DNA of 45,710 bases from Intestinibacillus massiliensis. GTDB lineage: Bacteria > Bacillota > Clostridia > Oscillospirales > Butyricicoccaceae. The notes beneath the pieces were generated by a model that searched no databases, had not been told where the DNA came from, and saw only the letters and a list, made by a program, of their open reading frames with translations. A program made the position numbers and the translations under genes. The stretch spans positions 61,011 through 106,720 of the forward strand of contig NZ_LT707056.1 in the NCBI RefSeq assembly GCF_900155735.1, read 5' to 3'. Below, piece after piece: positions 8,022 through 16,234 of this stretch; position 1 is the first letter of the stretch; the number at the start of each line of letters is the position of its first letter.

Positions 8022-10603
8022 AATGTTTCTTCTCCCCATAGGATGATGCTGCCTTTTTTGCGCTTCTTCGCCTGGTACAGCGCCTGGTCGGCATGCTGTA
8101 TCACGCTTTGGATGGTATCCCCCTCCCGCATCATGGCCAGCCCCGCGGTACAAGAGACCGGCGCGCCGTCCCCCGGCGCGTACTCGCGCACGGCGGCGCA
8201 GATTTCCTCGCCCTTGCGGGCGGCGGCCTCCTCCGAGCGCATCTGCCGCAGCACCGCCAAAAACTCGTCCCCGCCGACGCGCGCCAGGACATCGTCCTCC
8301 CGCGTGTGGCGGCGCAGCACCGTGCCGAACCAGGCGAGCACCTGGTCGCCCCGCAGGTACCCGGCGTCCTGGTTCCGGTTTTTGAGCCCGTCCAGGTCGA
8401 ACGCGTACACCGCAAGCGGCAAGTCGTTTTCGCCGAGGGTGCTGACGGACTCCTCCAGCCCGCGGCGGTTGAGCACGCCCGTAAGCGGGTCCTCAAAGGC
8501 CGCGTCCTGTAACAGGCGCACCTTTTTCCTGTCCCCGGCAGCGCGGATCGCGGCCTGCGTGCGCTTGAGCAGGCTCTGCATAAAATGGGGTTTGCAAATA
8601 AAGTCGTCCGCGCCCTGCCCGAGCGCGCGGCGCTCGAGTTCAGCGTCCGGCGGCGCGGTGGCGATGACGGGCAGGTCCCACAGGGACTTATCGGCCTGCA
8701 CGGCCCCGAGCACGGTAAAGCCGTCCGGGGCGGGCAGGGTCAGGCTCAGGATCACGGCGCCGGTATCCGGATGCGTGCGGATGTACTGCAGCGCCTCCTC
8801 GCAGCTTGCCACGCCGTCCACCTCATACCGCCCGCGGAAGGCGCGCCGCACCTCCTCGCGGTAGCCCGCGTCCTCATCCGCCACCAGCAGGCGCGGCCCC
8901 TCCTGTGCAGAAGGCGGCAGGCCTTCGTCCAGGTCGTCGAGGCGCAGGTCTGCCTGCGCGGCGAGCAGCGCCTCAAATTCGGCGACGGGCATCGGCTTGG
9001 CAAAGTAATAGCCCTGCACATAGTCGCAGCCGATCTCGGCGAGGCGGCAAAGCTGCTCCTTGGTCTCCACGCCCTCGGCCACCACGTTCAGGTGCATCCA
9101 GCGCGCCAGGTTGATGATGAACTGCAGGATGCCCTGGCTGTTCGGCTTGGCCGTTTCGCTCTGGATAAACTTCATATCGAGCTTGAGGATATCGATCGGC
9201 ATTTCGTTGAGCATATTGAGGGAGGAATAGCCGCTCCCGAAATCGTCCATCTCGATGATAAAGCCGAGTTCGCGGAGCTGGCGCACCGTGTCGATGATCT
9301 GCTTGGGGTTTTCCGTATAGGCGCTCTCCGTGATTTCCAGGTGGAGGCGGAAGGGCGACAGGCCGTACCGCCGCACGGTGCCCATCAGGAAACCGGCGAG
9401 GTCGGCGTTATAGATATCCGCGCGGGACACGTTGACGGAAACGGCGACCGGCGGGAACCCCTTGTCGTCCCACGACCGGATGGCGGCGCAGGCCTTGTCC
9501 CACACAAATTGGTCGAGCCGCGTGATAAAGCCGTTTTTCTCAAACAGCGGGATAAATTCCGCCGGGGATTGGAAGCCCCACTCCGGATGGTCCCACCGCA
9601 CGAGCGCTTCCGCGCCGACCATGCGCTCGTCGCGGATACGGTACTTGGGCTGTAAGTAAATCTGGAACTGCCCCTCGGCCAGGGCGGCTTCCATGCTGTC
9701 CGTGATGGCCTGCTCCTTGAGCAGCCGGTCGCGCAGCGCATCGTCGTACCGGGCGAAGTACTTGCCGTACTGCCCCTTGATGCTGCGCGCCGCGAGCAGC
9801 GCGCGGTCGCACATCTGCTCGACCGGGACGCTGCGGTCGGTGATGGGGTAGATGCCCCATTTCATCACGATGTTGCGCACGTCCAGCAGCTTGTTGACGT
9901 CCACGCTCGCCTGCTGGAACGCCTCCTCCGTATAGGTATATTTCCGCTCCAGCAGGCAGGCGAATTGGTCGGCGCCCATGCGGCCGCAGATGCCGCGCCC
10001 GTCCATCCCCTGCCGGTAAAGGCCGGCGATGCCGGCCAGCAGGCGGTCGCCGGTCGGGATGCCGAACACGTCGTTGACCAGCTTGAAATTCTCGATGTTG
10101 GAACAGATAATATCATACTCCCGCCCCGGGTTGCGCTGCAGCGCCTCCTTGACCTGCTGGTAGAAAAACTCCTTGCTGTACAGCCCGGTCAGCCGGTCGT
10201 ACTGGAACAGGTTGACCATGGCGGCGGTTTCCCGGAGGTTGATGATGCTGGCCACCCGGTGCAGGATGATCTGCGGCCGGTAGGGCTTTGCGACAAAATC
10301 CGACGCGCCGTGGGACAGCGCGGCCACCTCGTCGGATTCCGCATCGTTCTGCGTCGTCACGATGACGGGGATGGCGGCGTACGCCGGGTCGGCCTTGATG
10401 ATCTTCAAAAATGTATAGCCGTCCATGACGGGCATGACGATATCGAGCAGTATCAGGGAAATCCCCTCGCCATACTGCCCCAGCAGCGCCAGCGCCTCCT
10501 GGCCGTTTTCCGCTTCTAAAACCGCATACTCATCCGCCAGGATCTGGCACAGCAGGCTGCGGTTCAGCAAATTATCTTCCACTACGAGGACTGTTTTCCT
10601 CAT
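8018..10603 (-). CDS. REC-GGDEF-EAL-REC-GGDEF cyclic-di-GMP synthase/phosphodiesterase
   Basis: The protein has 861 residues. ATG 10603 follows a strong AGGGGGGAG site; the frame is open a further 101 codons upstream through the promoter, so that extension is rejected. Domains in order: a receiver with acceptor D54 (LLDIVMP); a degenerate GGDEF (GADQF at 210-214); an intact EAL domain (EAL 332-334, LEITES 422-427, DDFGSGYSS 453-461, AEGVET 509-514); a second receiver in which the acceptor Asp is replaced by S620 (ILSLTLP); and a second GGDEF with an intact GGDEF motif at 777-781 and an RxxD inhibitory site at 768-771. The protein should therefore both make and hydrolyse c-di-GMP under receiver control. 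It heads the operon with the two hybrid kinases and Hpt, linking them to c-di-GMP. Which activity dominates cannot be told. Confidence 0.92.
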   Translation of the reverse strand: MRKTVLVVEDNLLNRSLLCQILADEYAVLEAENGQEALALLGQYGEGISLILLDIVMPVMDGYTFLKIIKADPAYAAIPVIVTTQNDAESDEVAALSHGASDFVAKPYRPQIILHRVASIINLRETAAMVNLFQYDRLTGLYSKEFFYQQVKEALQRNPGREYDIICSNIENFKLVNDVFGIPTGDRLLAGIAGLYRQGMDGRGICGRMGADQFACLLERKYTYTEEAFQQASVDVNKLLDVRNIVMKWGIYPITDRSVPVEQMCDRALLAARSIKGQYGKYFARYDDALRDRLLKEQAITDSMEAALAEGQFQIYLQPKYRIRDERMVGAEALVRWDHPEWGFQSPAEFIPLFEKNGFITRLDQFVWDKACAAIRSWDDKGFPPVAVSVNVSRADIYNADLAGFLMGTVRRYGLSPFRLHLEITESAYTENPKQIIDTVRQLRELGFIIEMDDFGSGYSSLNMLNEMPIDILKLDMKFIQSETAKPNSQGILQFIINLARWMHLNVVAEGVETKEQLCRLAEIGCDYVQGYYFAKPMPVAEFEALLAAQADLRLDDLDEGLPPSAQEGPRLLVADEDAGYREEVRRAFRGRYEVDGVASCEEALQYIRTHPDTGAVILSLTLPAPDGFTVLGAVQADKSLWDLPVIATAPPDAELERRALGQGADDFICKPHFMQSLLKRTQAAIRAAGDRKKVRLLQDAAFEDPLTGVLNRRGLEESVSTLGENDLPLAVYAFDLDGLKNRNQDAGYLRGDQVLAWFGTVLRRHTREDDVLARVGGDEFLAVLRQMRSEEAAARKGEEICAAVREYAPGDGAPVSCTAGLAMMREGDTIQSVIQHADQALYQAKKRKKGSIILWGEETL

Positions 10604-10652
10604 CGGTACTGCTCCCCCCTCTTTGGGACGTTCCCCTATACGGGCGCCTGCG

Positions 10653-10671
10653 GCGGCAAGCCGCTTGCCGC
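10653..10671. repeat. 19-nt palindrome in the leader of the c-di-GMP operon
   Basis: Nine-base arms (GCGGCAAGC) around one central base lie about 15 nt after the predicted transcription start and upstream of the ribosome site. It could be a regulator operator or a 5'-leader stem-loop (8-bp stem with a 3-nt loop). Confidence 0.5.
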
Positions 10672-10691
10672 ACCCGCATGATAACCCCAGT

Positions 10692-10719
10692 CTATTACCA
10701 GTATATAGCGAAACGTCAA
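10692..10719 (-). promoter_or_regulatory. promoter of the c-di-GMP/phosphorelay operon
   Basis: Minus-strand TTGACG (10719-10714), 16-bp spacer, TAATAG (10697-10692). It lies ~90 bp upstream of ATG 10603 in an AT-rich patch. Confidence 0.5.
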
Positions 10720-10828
10720 ATATTACAATGGCGGAACACAATTTGCAGTAGATTTTGATGCATTTTGCCGCGAAACCGCCCCAGGTTGCCCTGCGCCGCC
10801 GCGGCCGCCGCACGTCCCGGCAGCGGGC

Positions 10829-10856
10829 AAAAAAATCCCAGCCCGGAGGCTGGGAT
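10829..10856 (-). terminator. intrinsic terminator of the deacetylase gene
   Basis: The stem ATCCCAGCC/GGCTGGGAT at 10835-10856 is followed, in the minus direction, by a T tract (A run 10829-10835 on plus). It lies just after the stop codon at 10884. Confidence 0.85.
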
Positions 10857-10883
10857 GGGACGCGCGCCTTGGCATATCCCGTA

Positions 10884-11810
10884 TTAAGTTGGCATTTTAT
10901 AACCAAACGTAATCGGCCGTACGTCGTTTGCCAGCGCCTTGCAGGTATAGCCCTTCGCGGTAAGCTGCTGCACGATGGAGGCCACCGCCTGCGCCGTAGC
11001 GGCTTTATCGCCGCTGTCGTGCATCAGCACGACCGGGTGCCCGGAACGCGAAACGCCGTCCACGACGTTGGCCGCGACCTGTTCGCTCGTCAGCTTCTTG
11101 CCGGCCGCATCCTCGGAGGACACGCTCCAGTCATAATACACAAAGCCGCGCCGCGTCATCTCCGCGATGAGCTGCTGGTACAGGCCGCCGTTATAGCCGT
11201 TGATGCTGCCGCCGGGGAAGCGGAACATGGTCGGGTAAACGCCGCAAGCGTCATAAACCGCCTGGTATGTCTTCTGGAAATCGTCGAGATACGCGTCGAC
11301 CGAGGCGTAAATCGCCTTGTAATCGTGCGCGTAGGTGTGGATGGCGACCGTGTGCCCCTCGTCCACCATGCGCTTGAGCAGCGCCTCGTGCCCGGCGATG
11401 TTCTTGCCGATCACGAAGAAGGTCGCGTGCGCGTTTGCCGCCTTGAGCGCGTCGAGCACGGTGGCCGTGTTTTTGGACGGGCCGTCGTCAAAGGTCAGGT
11501 AGACCGCACTTTTGTCGTCCGCGGCCTGCGCGGGCACGTCCTTCACCACCATCTCCGGGTATTTGGACTGGTACTCAAAGCTGTCGTTCGTGAGCTGGAC
11601 CGCGGGCACCTTGCCCGCAAGCGCCTTGTTTTCCGCCGTCAGCGTATCCACCTGCTGCTGCAAATCGCGGATTTGCCCGCCCGCCTTGGACGCGCGCACC
11701 GTTTGCACCGCCGCGATAGCCGTGACCGCAACGGCGAGCAGCACCGCCAGCAGCCGCGCCGGCATCTTGCTGCGTTTCCGTTTGCCCCCGTAAGGGCCGT
11801 ATCTAGACAA
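10884..11810 (-). CDS. membrane-anchored polysaccharide deacetylase (NodB/CE4 family)
   Basis: The protein has 308 residues. The start is a TTG (11810) seven bases after GGGAGGG; ATG at residue 16 is the alternative. A basic N-terminus is followed by one membrane helix (~18-38) and a short coiled coil (~45-65), so the catalytic domain faces outward. The NodB domain shows all CE4 motifs: TFDDG 106-110 (catalytic base and metal Asp), HTYAH with metal ligands H158 and H162, RFPGG 197-201, D227-W228, and the catalytic H264-D265. The family removes acetyl groups from peptidoglycan GlcNAc/MurNAc or other N-acetylated glycans. It is a single-gene unit with its own promoter and terminator. The exact substrate is not determinable. 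Confidence 0.9.
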   Translation of the reverse strand: MSRYGPYGGKRKRSKMPARLLAVLLAVAVTAIAAVQTVRASKAGGQIRDLQQQVDTLTAENKALAGKVPAVQLTNDSFEYQSKYPEMVVKDVPAQAADDKSAVYLTFDDGPSKNTATVLDALKAANAHATFFVIGKNIAGHEALLKRMVDEGHTVAIHTYAHDYKAIYASVDAYLDDFQKTYQAVYDACGVYPTMFRFPGGSINGYNGGLYQQLIAEMTRRGFVYYDWSVSSEDAAGKKLTSEQVAANVVDGVSRSGHPVVLMHDSGDKAATAQAVASIVQQLTAKGYTCKALANDVRPITFGYKMPT

Positions 11811-11860
11811 TCCGAATCCCTCCCTGTCTCCTATCGATAAAACCGTTCCTATACCAGCTT

Positions 11861-11888
11861 ATTATACCGCAGCGGCGCACAGATGCAA
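11861..11888 (-). promoter_or_regulatory. promoter of the deacetylase gene
   Basis: Minus-strand TTGCAT (11888-11883), 16-bp spacer, perfect TATAAT (11866-11861), ~50 bp upstream of the TTG start. Confidence 0.65.
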
Positions 11889-11910
11889 GCAAAGGGGACG
11901 TAACAATTTG

Positions 11911-11941
11911 AAAAAACCCCGCGGACGGTGCGTCCGCGGGG
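11911..11941 (-). terminator. intrinsic terminator at the end of the sugar-oxidoreductase operon
   Basis: A GC-rich stem (10-bp arms CCCCGCGGAC/GTCCGCGGGG, 11917-11941) is followed by six T in the minus direction. It lies 35 nt after the stop of the Gfo/Idh/MocA gene. Confidence 0.88.
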
Positions 11942-11974
11942 TGCCGGTGATATCGCTTCGCACGGCCGGGGGCG

Positions 11975-13111
11975 TCAGCCCAGGGGCACCCAGGCGTTGC
12001 CCTGCCGGTGGCTTTCCAGGCAGGCATGGATGAATTTCATGCCCCAGACGCCGTCGTCCACGGTCGGGTAGGTGTAGGACGGGTCTTCCGTGCCCGCCTT
12101 GTGCGCGGCGAGCGCCATCATGAAGCTGCGGTAAATGTTGCCGAACGCCTCGGAGAAGCCGACCGGCGCGCCCGTGATGCCGCGCATCAGGCGGCTGCTC
12201 TCCGGGCAGGTATAGTCGCGGCCGATCGTGATATACTGTGGCGCCTCGTTGACCGGGGTATACCAGATCGCGTTATTGTCCTTGTGCGTCCAGCGGATCG
12301 AGCCTTTGTCGCCGAACAGCTCGACCGACAGGTCCAGCTCGTGCCCGGTGGCGACCTGCGACGCCCACAGCGTGCCCGTCACGCCGCCGGGGTACTTGGC
12401 GAGCACATTGACGTTGTTTTCCAGCACGTGCCCCAGGCAGAAATCAAACTGCGCCAGCACCTGCTCCGGGTGCAGCCCGCTCATCGCGGACACAAGGTGC
12501 TCGATGTGCGTGCACATGTCCGCCGTGCAGCCCGATTCGCCCGCCTGGCTCTTGTCCAGCCGCCAGGGCGCCTGCTCGGATACGCCGGTCGCCTGCGCGA
12601 CGATGAACCATTCCTGCGGGAACTCGGCGCGGATGTGCAGCAGCTTGCCGATCGCGCCCGCCCTGACCATCTCGCGCGCCTGCCGGATGATCGCATAGCC
12701 CGCGTAGGTATAGGTGACGGCGAACAGCAGCCCCTTATCCTTTGCCAGCGCGGCAAGCTCCTCCGCCTCGGCAACCGTCATGGTCAGCGGCTTGTCGCAC
12801 ACCACGTGGATGCCCTGCTCCAGGAACGCCTTGGCCGCGGGGTAGTGCGTGTTGTTGGGCGTGACGATCGATACGAAGTCGATGCCGTCCTCCCGCGCGC
12901 CCTCGGCCTGCGCCATCTCCTGATAATCGTGATAGACGCGCGACATGTCGCGCACGCCCCAGGACTCCGCGCATTCCGTGTTCTTGTCCCAGCGGCGCGA
13001 AAAGCATCCCGCCGCCAGCTCGGCGAGGTCGTCCATAATCGCGCCCTGGCGGTGGAACGCGCCGATAAACGCGCCGTTGCCGCCGCCCACCATACCAAAT
13101 TTCAGCTTCAT
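11975..13111 (-). CDS. Gfo/Idh/MocA family NAD(P)-dependent oxidoreductase
   Basis: The protein has 378 residues; ATG 13111 has a clear AGGAGG site. The N-terminal Rossmann fold shows GGGNG at 9-13. The family's usual EKP motif is DKP here (106-108), with K107 expected at the active site. The C-terminal domain carries the D198-x3-H202 pair typical of the family. Members oxidise or reduce a ring hydroxyl of sugars, sugar glycosides or inositols with NAD(P). It is the last gene of the ABC importer region, separated from iolG by a terminator hairpin, so its expression may be reduced or independent. Established relatives include YcjS-type glucoside 3-dehydrogenases and levoglucosan dehydrogenase; assignment within the family is not possible from sequence alone. 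Confidence 0.85.
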   Translation of the reverse strand: MKLKFGMVGGGNGAFIGAFHRQGAIMDDLAELAAGCFSRRWDKNTECAESWGVRDMSRVYHDYQEMAQAEGAREDGIDFVSIVTPNNTHYPAAKAFLEQGIHVVCDKPLTMTVAEAEELAALAKDKGLLFAVTYTYAGYAIIRQAREMVRAGAIGKLLHIRAEFPQEWFIVAQATGVSEQAPWRLDKSQAGESGCTADMCTHIEHLVSAMSGLHPEQVLAQFDFCLGHVLENNVNVLAKYPGGVTGTLWASQVATGHELDLSVELFGDKGSIRWTHKDNNAIWYTPVNEAPQYITIGRDYTCPESSRLMRGITGAPVGFSEAFGNIYRSFMMALAAHKAGTEDPSYTYPTVDDGVWGMKFIHACLESHRQGNAWVPLG

Positions 13112-13218
13112 TGTAAAATCCTCCTGTTTCCCTGCCCTGATCGTACCACGCGCCGGCGGCGGCCGCAAGCCCATCCCCCGCGGGGGCGGGCAAAACGCGC
13201 CCTTGCCGCAGCCGGTGC

Positions 13219-13247
13219 AAAAAGGGGCCGGCCTTTCGGCCGGCCCC
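13219..13247 (-). terminator. intrinsic terminator after iolG-like gene
   Basis: A perfect 10-bp stem (GGGGCCGGCC) with a four-base loop (13224-13247) precedes a T-rich tail in the minus direction. It lies 9 nt after the iolG-like stop and so separates it from the last oxidoreductase gene. Confidence 0.82.
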
Positions 13248-13255
13248 GCCGGGAA

Positions 13256-14263
13256 TTACTGTACTTCGAAAATCTTGACCGGGCGCCCCTCGTCGAGCGA
13301 CTTCTTGGCCGCAGCCGCAATCAGGACGGGGTACAGGCCGTCGACGCCAGTGACCGGGGTCTCCTTGTCGTTGACGACCGCGTCCGCGAACGCCTTCATC
13401 TCGTCGACAAACGCCTGCGTGTAACGATCCCACATGACCTTGTAGGCCGTGCCGTAGTGCGTGCAGTCCGCGTTCGAGATGACCACCGTGTTCGGGATGT
13501 CGTTCTCGTCCTGCACCGCGCCTGCGGAGCCGAAGACCTCCAGGCGCTGGTCGTAGCCGTACACCGCCTGGCGGCTGTTGTCGATCACGCCGATCGCGCC
13601 GCTCTCAAAGGCCAGGGTGACGATCGCGGTATCCACGTCGCCTTCCGCGCCGATAGCCGGGTCGACGAGCACCGCGCCCTTGGCGTAAACCTCGGTGACC
13701 TCGCTGCCCGCCAGGAAGCGGATCATATCGAAATCGTGGATCATCATATCCATAAAGATACCGCCGGAGCGCTTGACGTACTCGATGGAGGGCGGCTCGG
13801 GGTCGCGGGAACTGATGCGGATCATATGCGGCGTGCCGATCTTGCCGGCGCGCACCGCGTCGTATACCGCGCGGTGGTTGTGGTCAAAGCGGCGCACGAA
13901 GCCGATCTGCAGCTTGACGCCCGCGTCCTCGACGGCGGCCAGCGCGGCCTTGACGCGCGCGATATCGTGGTCGATCGGCTTCTCGCAAAAGATGTGCTTG
14001 CCGCACTCCGCGGAGCGGATGATAAAGTCCGCGTGGGTATCGGTCGAGGAGCAGATCAGCACGGCCTCGATGTCCGGGTCCTTAAAGATGTCCTCGGGGT
14101 CCTTGGACACGGCCTTGACGCCGTAGCCCTTGCAGAACGCCTCGGTCGCGTCGTTCATGAACGGGTCGGCGACCGTCTTGATCTCCATTTCGCGCACATA
14201 CGTCGCGATATTCTCAATATGTACCTTGCCGATGCGCCCCGCGCCGATAATACCGATTTTCAT
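13256..14263 (-). CDS. iolG: inositol 2-dehydrogenase-like Gfo/Idh/MocA oxidoreductase
   Basis: The protein has 335 residues, the usual length for IolG; ATG 14263 follows AAAGGGG. It shows Rossmann GAGRIG at 7-12, EKP at 94-96 (K95) and GGIFMDMMIHDFD around 168-179 with D172 and H176, the pattern conserved in myo-inositol dehydrogenases. These enzymes oxidise myo-inositol to scyllo-inosose with NAD. Relatives act on scyllo-inositol or on C3 of glucosides. The gene lies 24 nt after the TIM-barrel isomerase gene and downstream of the sugar importer. The symbol is given by similarity; the substrate could be another cyclitol or sugar, since no iolB/C/D genes are in view. Confidence 0.82.
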   Translation of the reverse strand: MKIGIIGAGRIGKVHIENIATYVREMEIKTVADPFMNDATEAFCKGYGVKAVSKDPEDIFKDPDIEAVLICSSTDTHADFIIRSAECGKHIFCEKPIDHDIARVKAALAAVEDAGVKLQIGFVRRFDHNHRAVYDAVRAGKIGTPHMIRISSRDPEPPSIEYVKRSGGIFMDMMIHDFDMIRFLAGSEVTEVYAKGAVLVDPAIGAEGDVDTAIVTLAFESGAIGVIDNSRQAVYGYDQRLEVFGSAGAVQDENDIPNTVVISNADCTHYGTAYKVMWDRYTQAFVDEMKAFADAVVNDKETPVTGVDGLYPVLIAAAAKKSLDEGRPVKIFEVQ

Positions 14264-14287
14264 AATATGTTTGCCCCTTTCTGCAAA

Positions 14288-15112
14288 TCAAGCTTTGGAA
14301 ACAGCTTCTTTTAGTATTTTGACGTCCTCTCGCAGCAGGTCGTACGGGTCGTCCGCCTGCAGGCGCAGCGGGAGCTGGTCATAGTAGTTTTCCAGCAGGA
14401 TATAGCCCTCGTAGCCGTGCGCGCCGAGCCAGGACATGGTGTCCGCAAAGCCGGAATCGCCGGTGCCGAGCAGGCCGCCGCTCATCGCGCCCGTGCCGTC
14501 CTTGACGTGGAGCTGGTCGCACATGTACGGGTACAGGCCGTCCAGGATCGCGGTTTCGGAATAGCCGCGGAAGAGCTGGTAGTTCTGGCTGTCGAAATAG
14601 AGGAAGAAGTTCTTGCGGTCGACCGCCTGGTAAAGCGCCTCGAACTCCCGCTTGTCCATCAGGTTCTCCGTCGCCACGCGCAGGCCGGCCTCGCCCGCCG
14701 CGTCGCACAGGTACTGCAGCGCCTTGGCGCTCATGGCGCGGTCCTCGTCGGTCTTGATTTCGCTCTCCGCGAAGGCGGGCACCTGGATGATCTTTACGCC
14801 GAGCGCCTTGGCCGTTTCCACGGCGCGGGGCAGCAGGTCCCAGACGATGCCGTGCTCCTTCGTGCCCTCGCGGGCATGCATCGGGATGTTGTCGAAGTCG
14901 TTGAGCGCGATCGCGCAGTACTCGACGCCGGTCTTTTGCTGCTCCTCGAGGTAGTACCGCTGGAGCTGCGGCCGGGTCAGCGGGTAATCGTTCTCATACA
15001 GGCCGATCCGCAGGGAAAGCGCGTCCAGCCCGCAGTCCGCCGCGATGCGCGGGGCGAACAGCCCCGCGCCGGGGAGCCCCCAGTCGCACGCGCCCAGTTT
15101 GATATTTTTCAT
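14288..15112 (-). CDS. TIM-barrel sugar isomerase/epimerase (COG1082 family)
   Basis: The protein has 274 residues. It is a xylose-isomerase-like barrel with the expected metal ligands in order: E149 (VATEN), D174 (YFDSQN), H202 (QLHVKDG) and E241 (LLENYY). The family includes ketose 3-epimerases, inosose isomerases and 3-keto-sugar epimerases/hydratases, all abstracting a proton next to a carbonyl. Its place between the importer permease and iolG fits action on the keto product of the dehydrogenase. The start has AAAGGAG ten bases upstream. The intergenic space to the permease gene (15113-15235) shows no clear terminator, so it probably belongs to the same transcript. Exact reaction unknown. 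Confidence 0.83.
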   Translation of the reverse strand: MKNIKLGACDWGLPGAGLFAPRIAADCGLDALSLRIGLYENDYPLTRPQLQRYYLEEQQKTGVEYCAIALNDFDNIPMHAREGTKEHGIVWDLLPRAVETAKALGVKIIQVPAFAESEIKTDEDRAMSAKALQYLCDAAGEAGLRVATENLMDKREFEALYQAVDRKNFFLYFDSQNYQLFRGYSETAILDGLYPYMCDQLHVKDGTGAMSGGLLGTGDSGFADTMSWLGAHGYEGYILLENYYDQLPLRLQADDPYDLLREDVKILKEAVSKA

Positions 15113-15235
15113 AAAAAGCTCGCTCCTTTACCGGTTTCCACCCTGCTTGCCGGACCGGCCGCGGCGGGATGACCCGCACCGCGGCAGACCGGGCTTCGGA
15201 GAGTGAAAAGAAGAGAGATTGGTTGGGGATCGTGG

Positions 15236-16234
15236 TTACTCGGCCGCCTTCTTGGCCATGGCCAGGCGGCGGGAGCGCGCCTCGGCGTTGCCGCGGACGA
15301 CGTCCACGAAGACCGCTGCGATGATGACCGCGCCGATGACGATGTACTGGATGTCGGTCTGCGCGCCCAGCAGGTTCAGGCCGTTGCGGATGACCGCGAT
15401 CAGCAGCGCGCCCATCAGGGTGCCGCTGACGGTGCCCTTGCCGCCGCTAAAGGATGCGCCGCCGATGACGCAGGCTGCGATGGCGTCCATGTCGTAGGTC
15501 TCGCCTGCCAGCGGCAGCGCCGTGCCGACGCGGCCGACCAGCACGATGCCTGCGATGGCGCTCATGATGCCGGACATGATGTAAGCAAAGTTCAGGGTGC
15601 TGGAGACATTGATACCGGACAGGCGCGCAGCTTCCTTGTTGCCGCCGACCGAGTAGATTTTACGCCCAAGGGCGGTGCGGTTGAGGAATATACCCATGAT
15701 GGCGAAGATGACGATGACCGCCAGGAAGCAGACCGGGAACTTGATGGAGCCGATGTTCTGGTAACCCAGGAACATGACGGCCGCCGGGAAGCCCGCGATC
15801 GGGGCCGCGCCCGTGATGAACAGCGCGAGGCCGCGGTAAATCTGGCGCGCGCCCATCGTGGAAACGAAGGGGTGCGGGAGCTTCAGCTTGGTGAACAGCA
15901 GGCCGTTGAAGCCGCCGCACAGGAAGCCGACAAACAGCGCCACGACGATCAGCAGCAGCGGGTTGGTCACGCCGCGCTGTACGAGTATGCCCATTGCGCA
16001 CGAGGAAAGCGCTACGACCGGGCCGACCGAAAGGTCGATGCCGCCGGTCAGCAGGACCATCAGCATGCCGCACGAGACCAGCGCGTTAATCGCGGTCTGG
16101 CGCAGGATGTTCATCCAGTTGTCCATGGTTAAAAACTGTGCCGATACAATTGTCAGTATCACCGACAAAAGGATGACCGCCATGAGCGGGCCGGCAAAGG
16201 CCGGCAGTTTCTTGCCTTTCATTTTACTGCTCAT
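15236..16234 (-). CDS. sugar ABC transporter permease (RbsC/MglC-like)
   Basis: The protein has 332 residues and is very hydrophobic, with around eight to ten membrane helices. The family signature TGGIDLSVG follows the second helix, as in RbsC. It forms the membrane channel with the ATPase encoded immediately upstream; the two genes overlap by 11 bp, with GGAGGTAAATTAG before ATG. This importer class carries monosaccharides (ribose, galactose, xylose) and inositols. Substrate specificity comes from the binding protein at 17855. Confidence 0.93.
   Translation of the reverse strand: MSSKMKGKKLPAFAGPLMAVILLSVILTIVSAQFLTMDNWMNILRQTAINALVSCGMLMVLLTGGIDLSVGPVVALSSCAMGILVQRGVTNPLLLIVVALFVGFLCGGFNGLLFTKLKLPHPFVSTMGARQIYRGLALFITGAAPIAGFPAAVMFLGYQNIGSIKFPVCFLAVIVIFAIMGIFLNRTALGRKIYSVGGNKEAARLSGINVSSTLNFAYIMSGIMSAIAGIVLVGRVGTALPLAGETYDMDAIAACVIGGASFSGGKGTVSGTLMGALLIAVIRNGLNLLGAQTDIQYIVIGAVIIAAVFVDVVRGNAEARSRRLAMAKKAAE

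Noticed and set aside
10604-10906. 101-codon N-terminal extension of the c-di-GMP enzyme
   Set aside because: It would cross the promoter and the deacetylase terminator, and its translation has no domain; ATG 10603 has a strong ribosome site.
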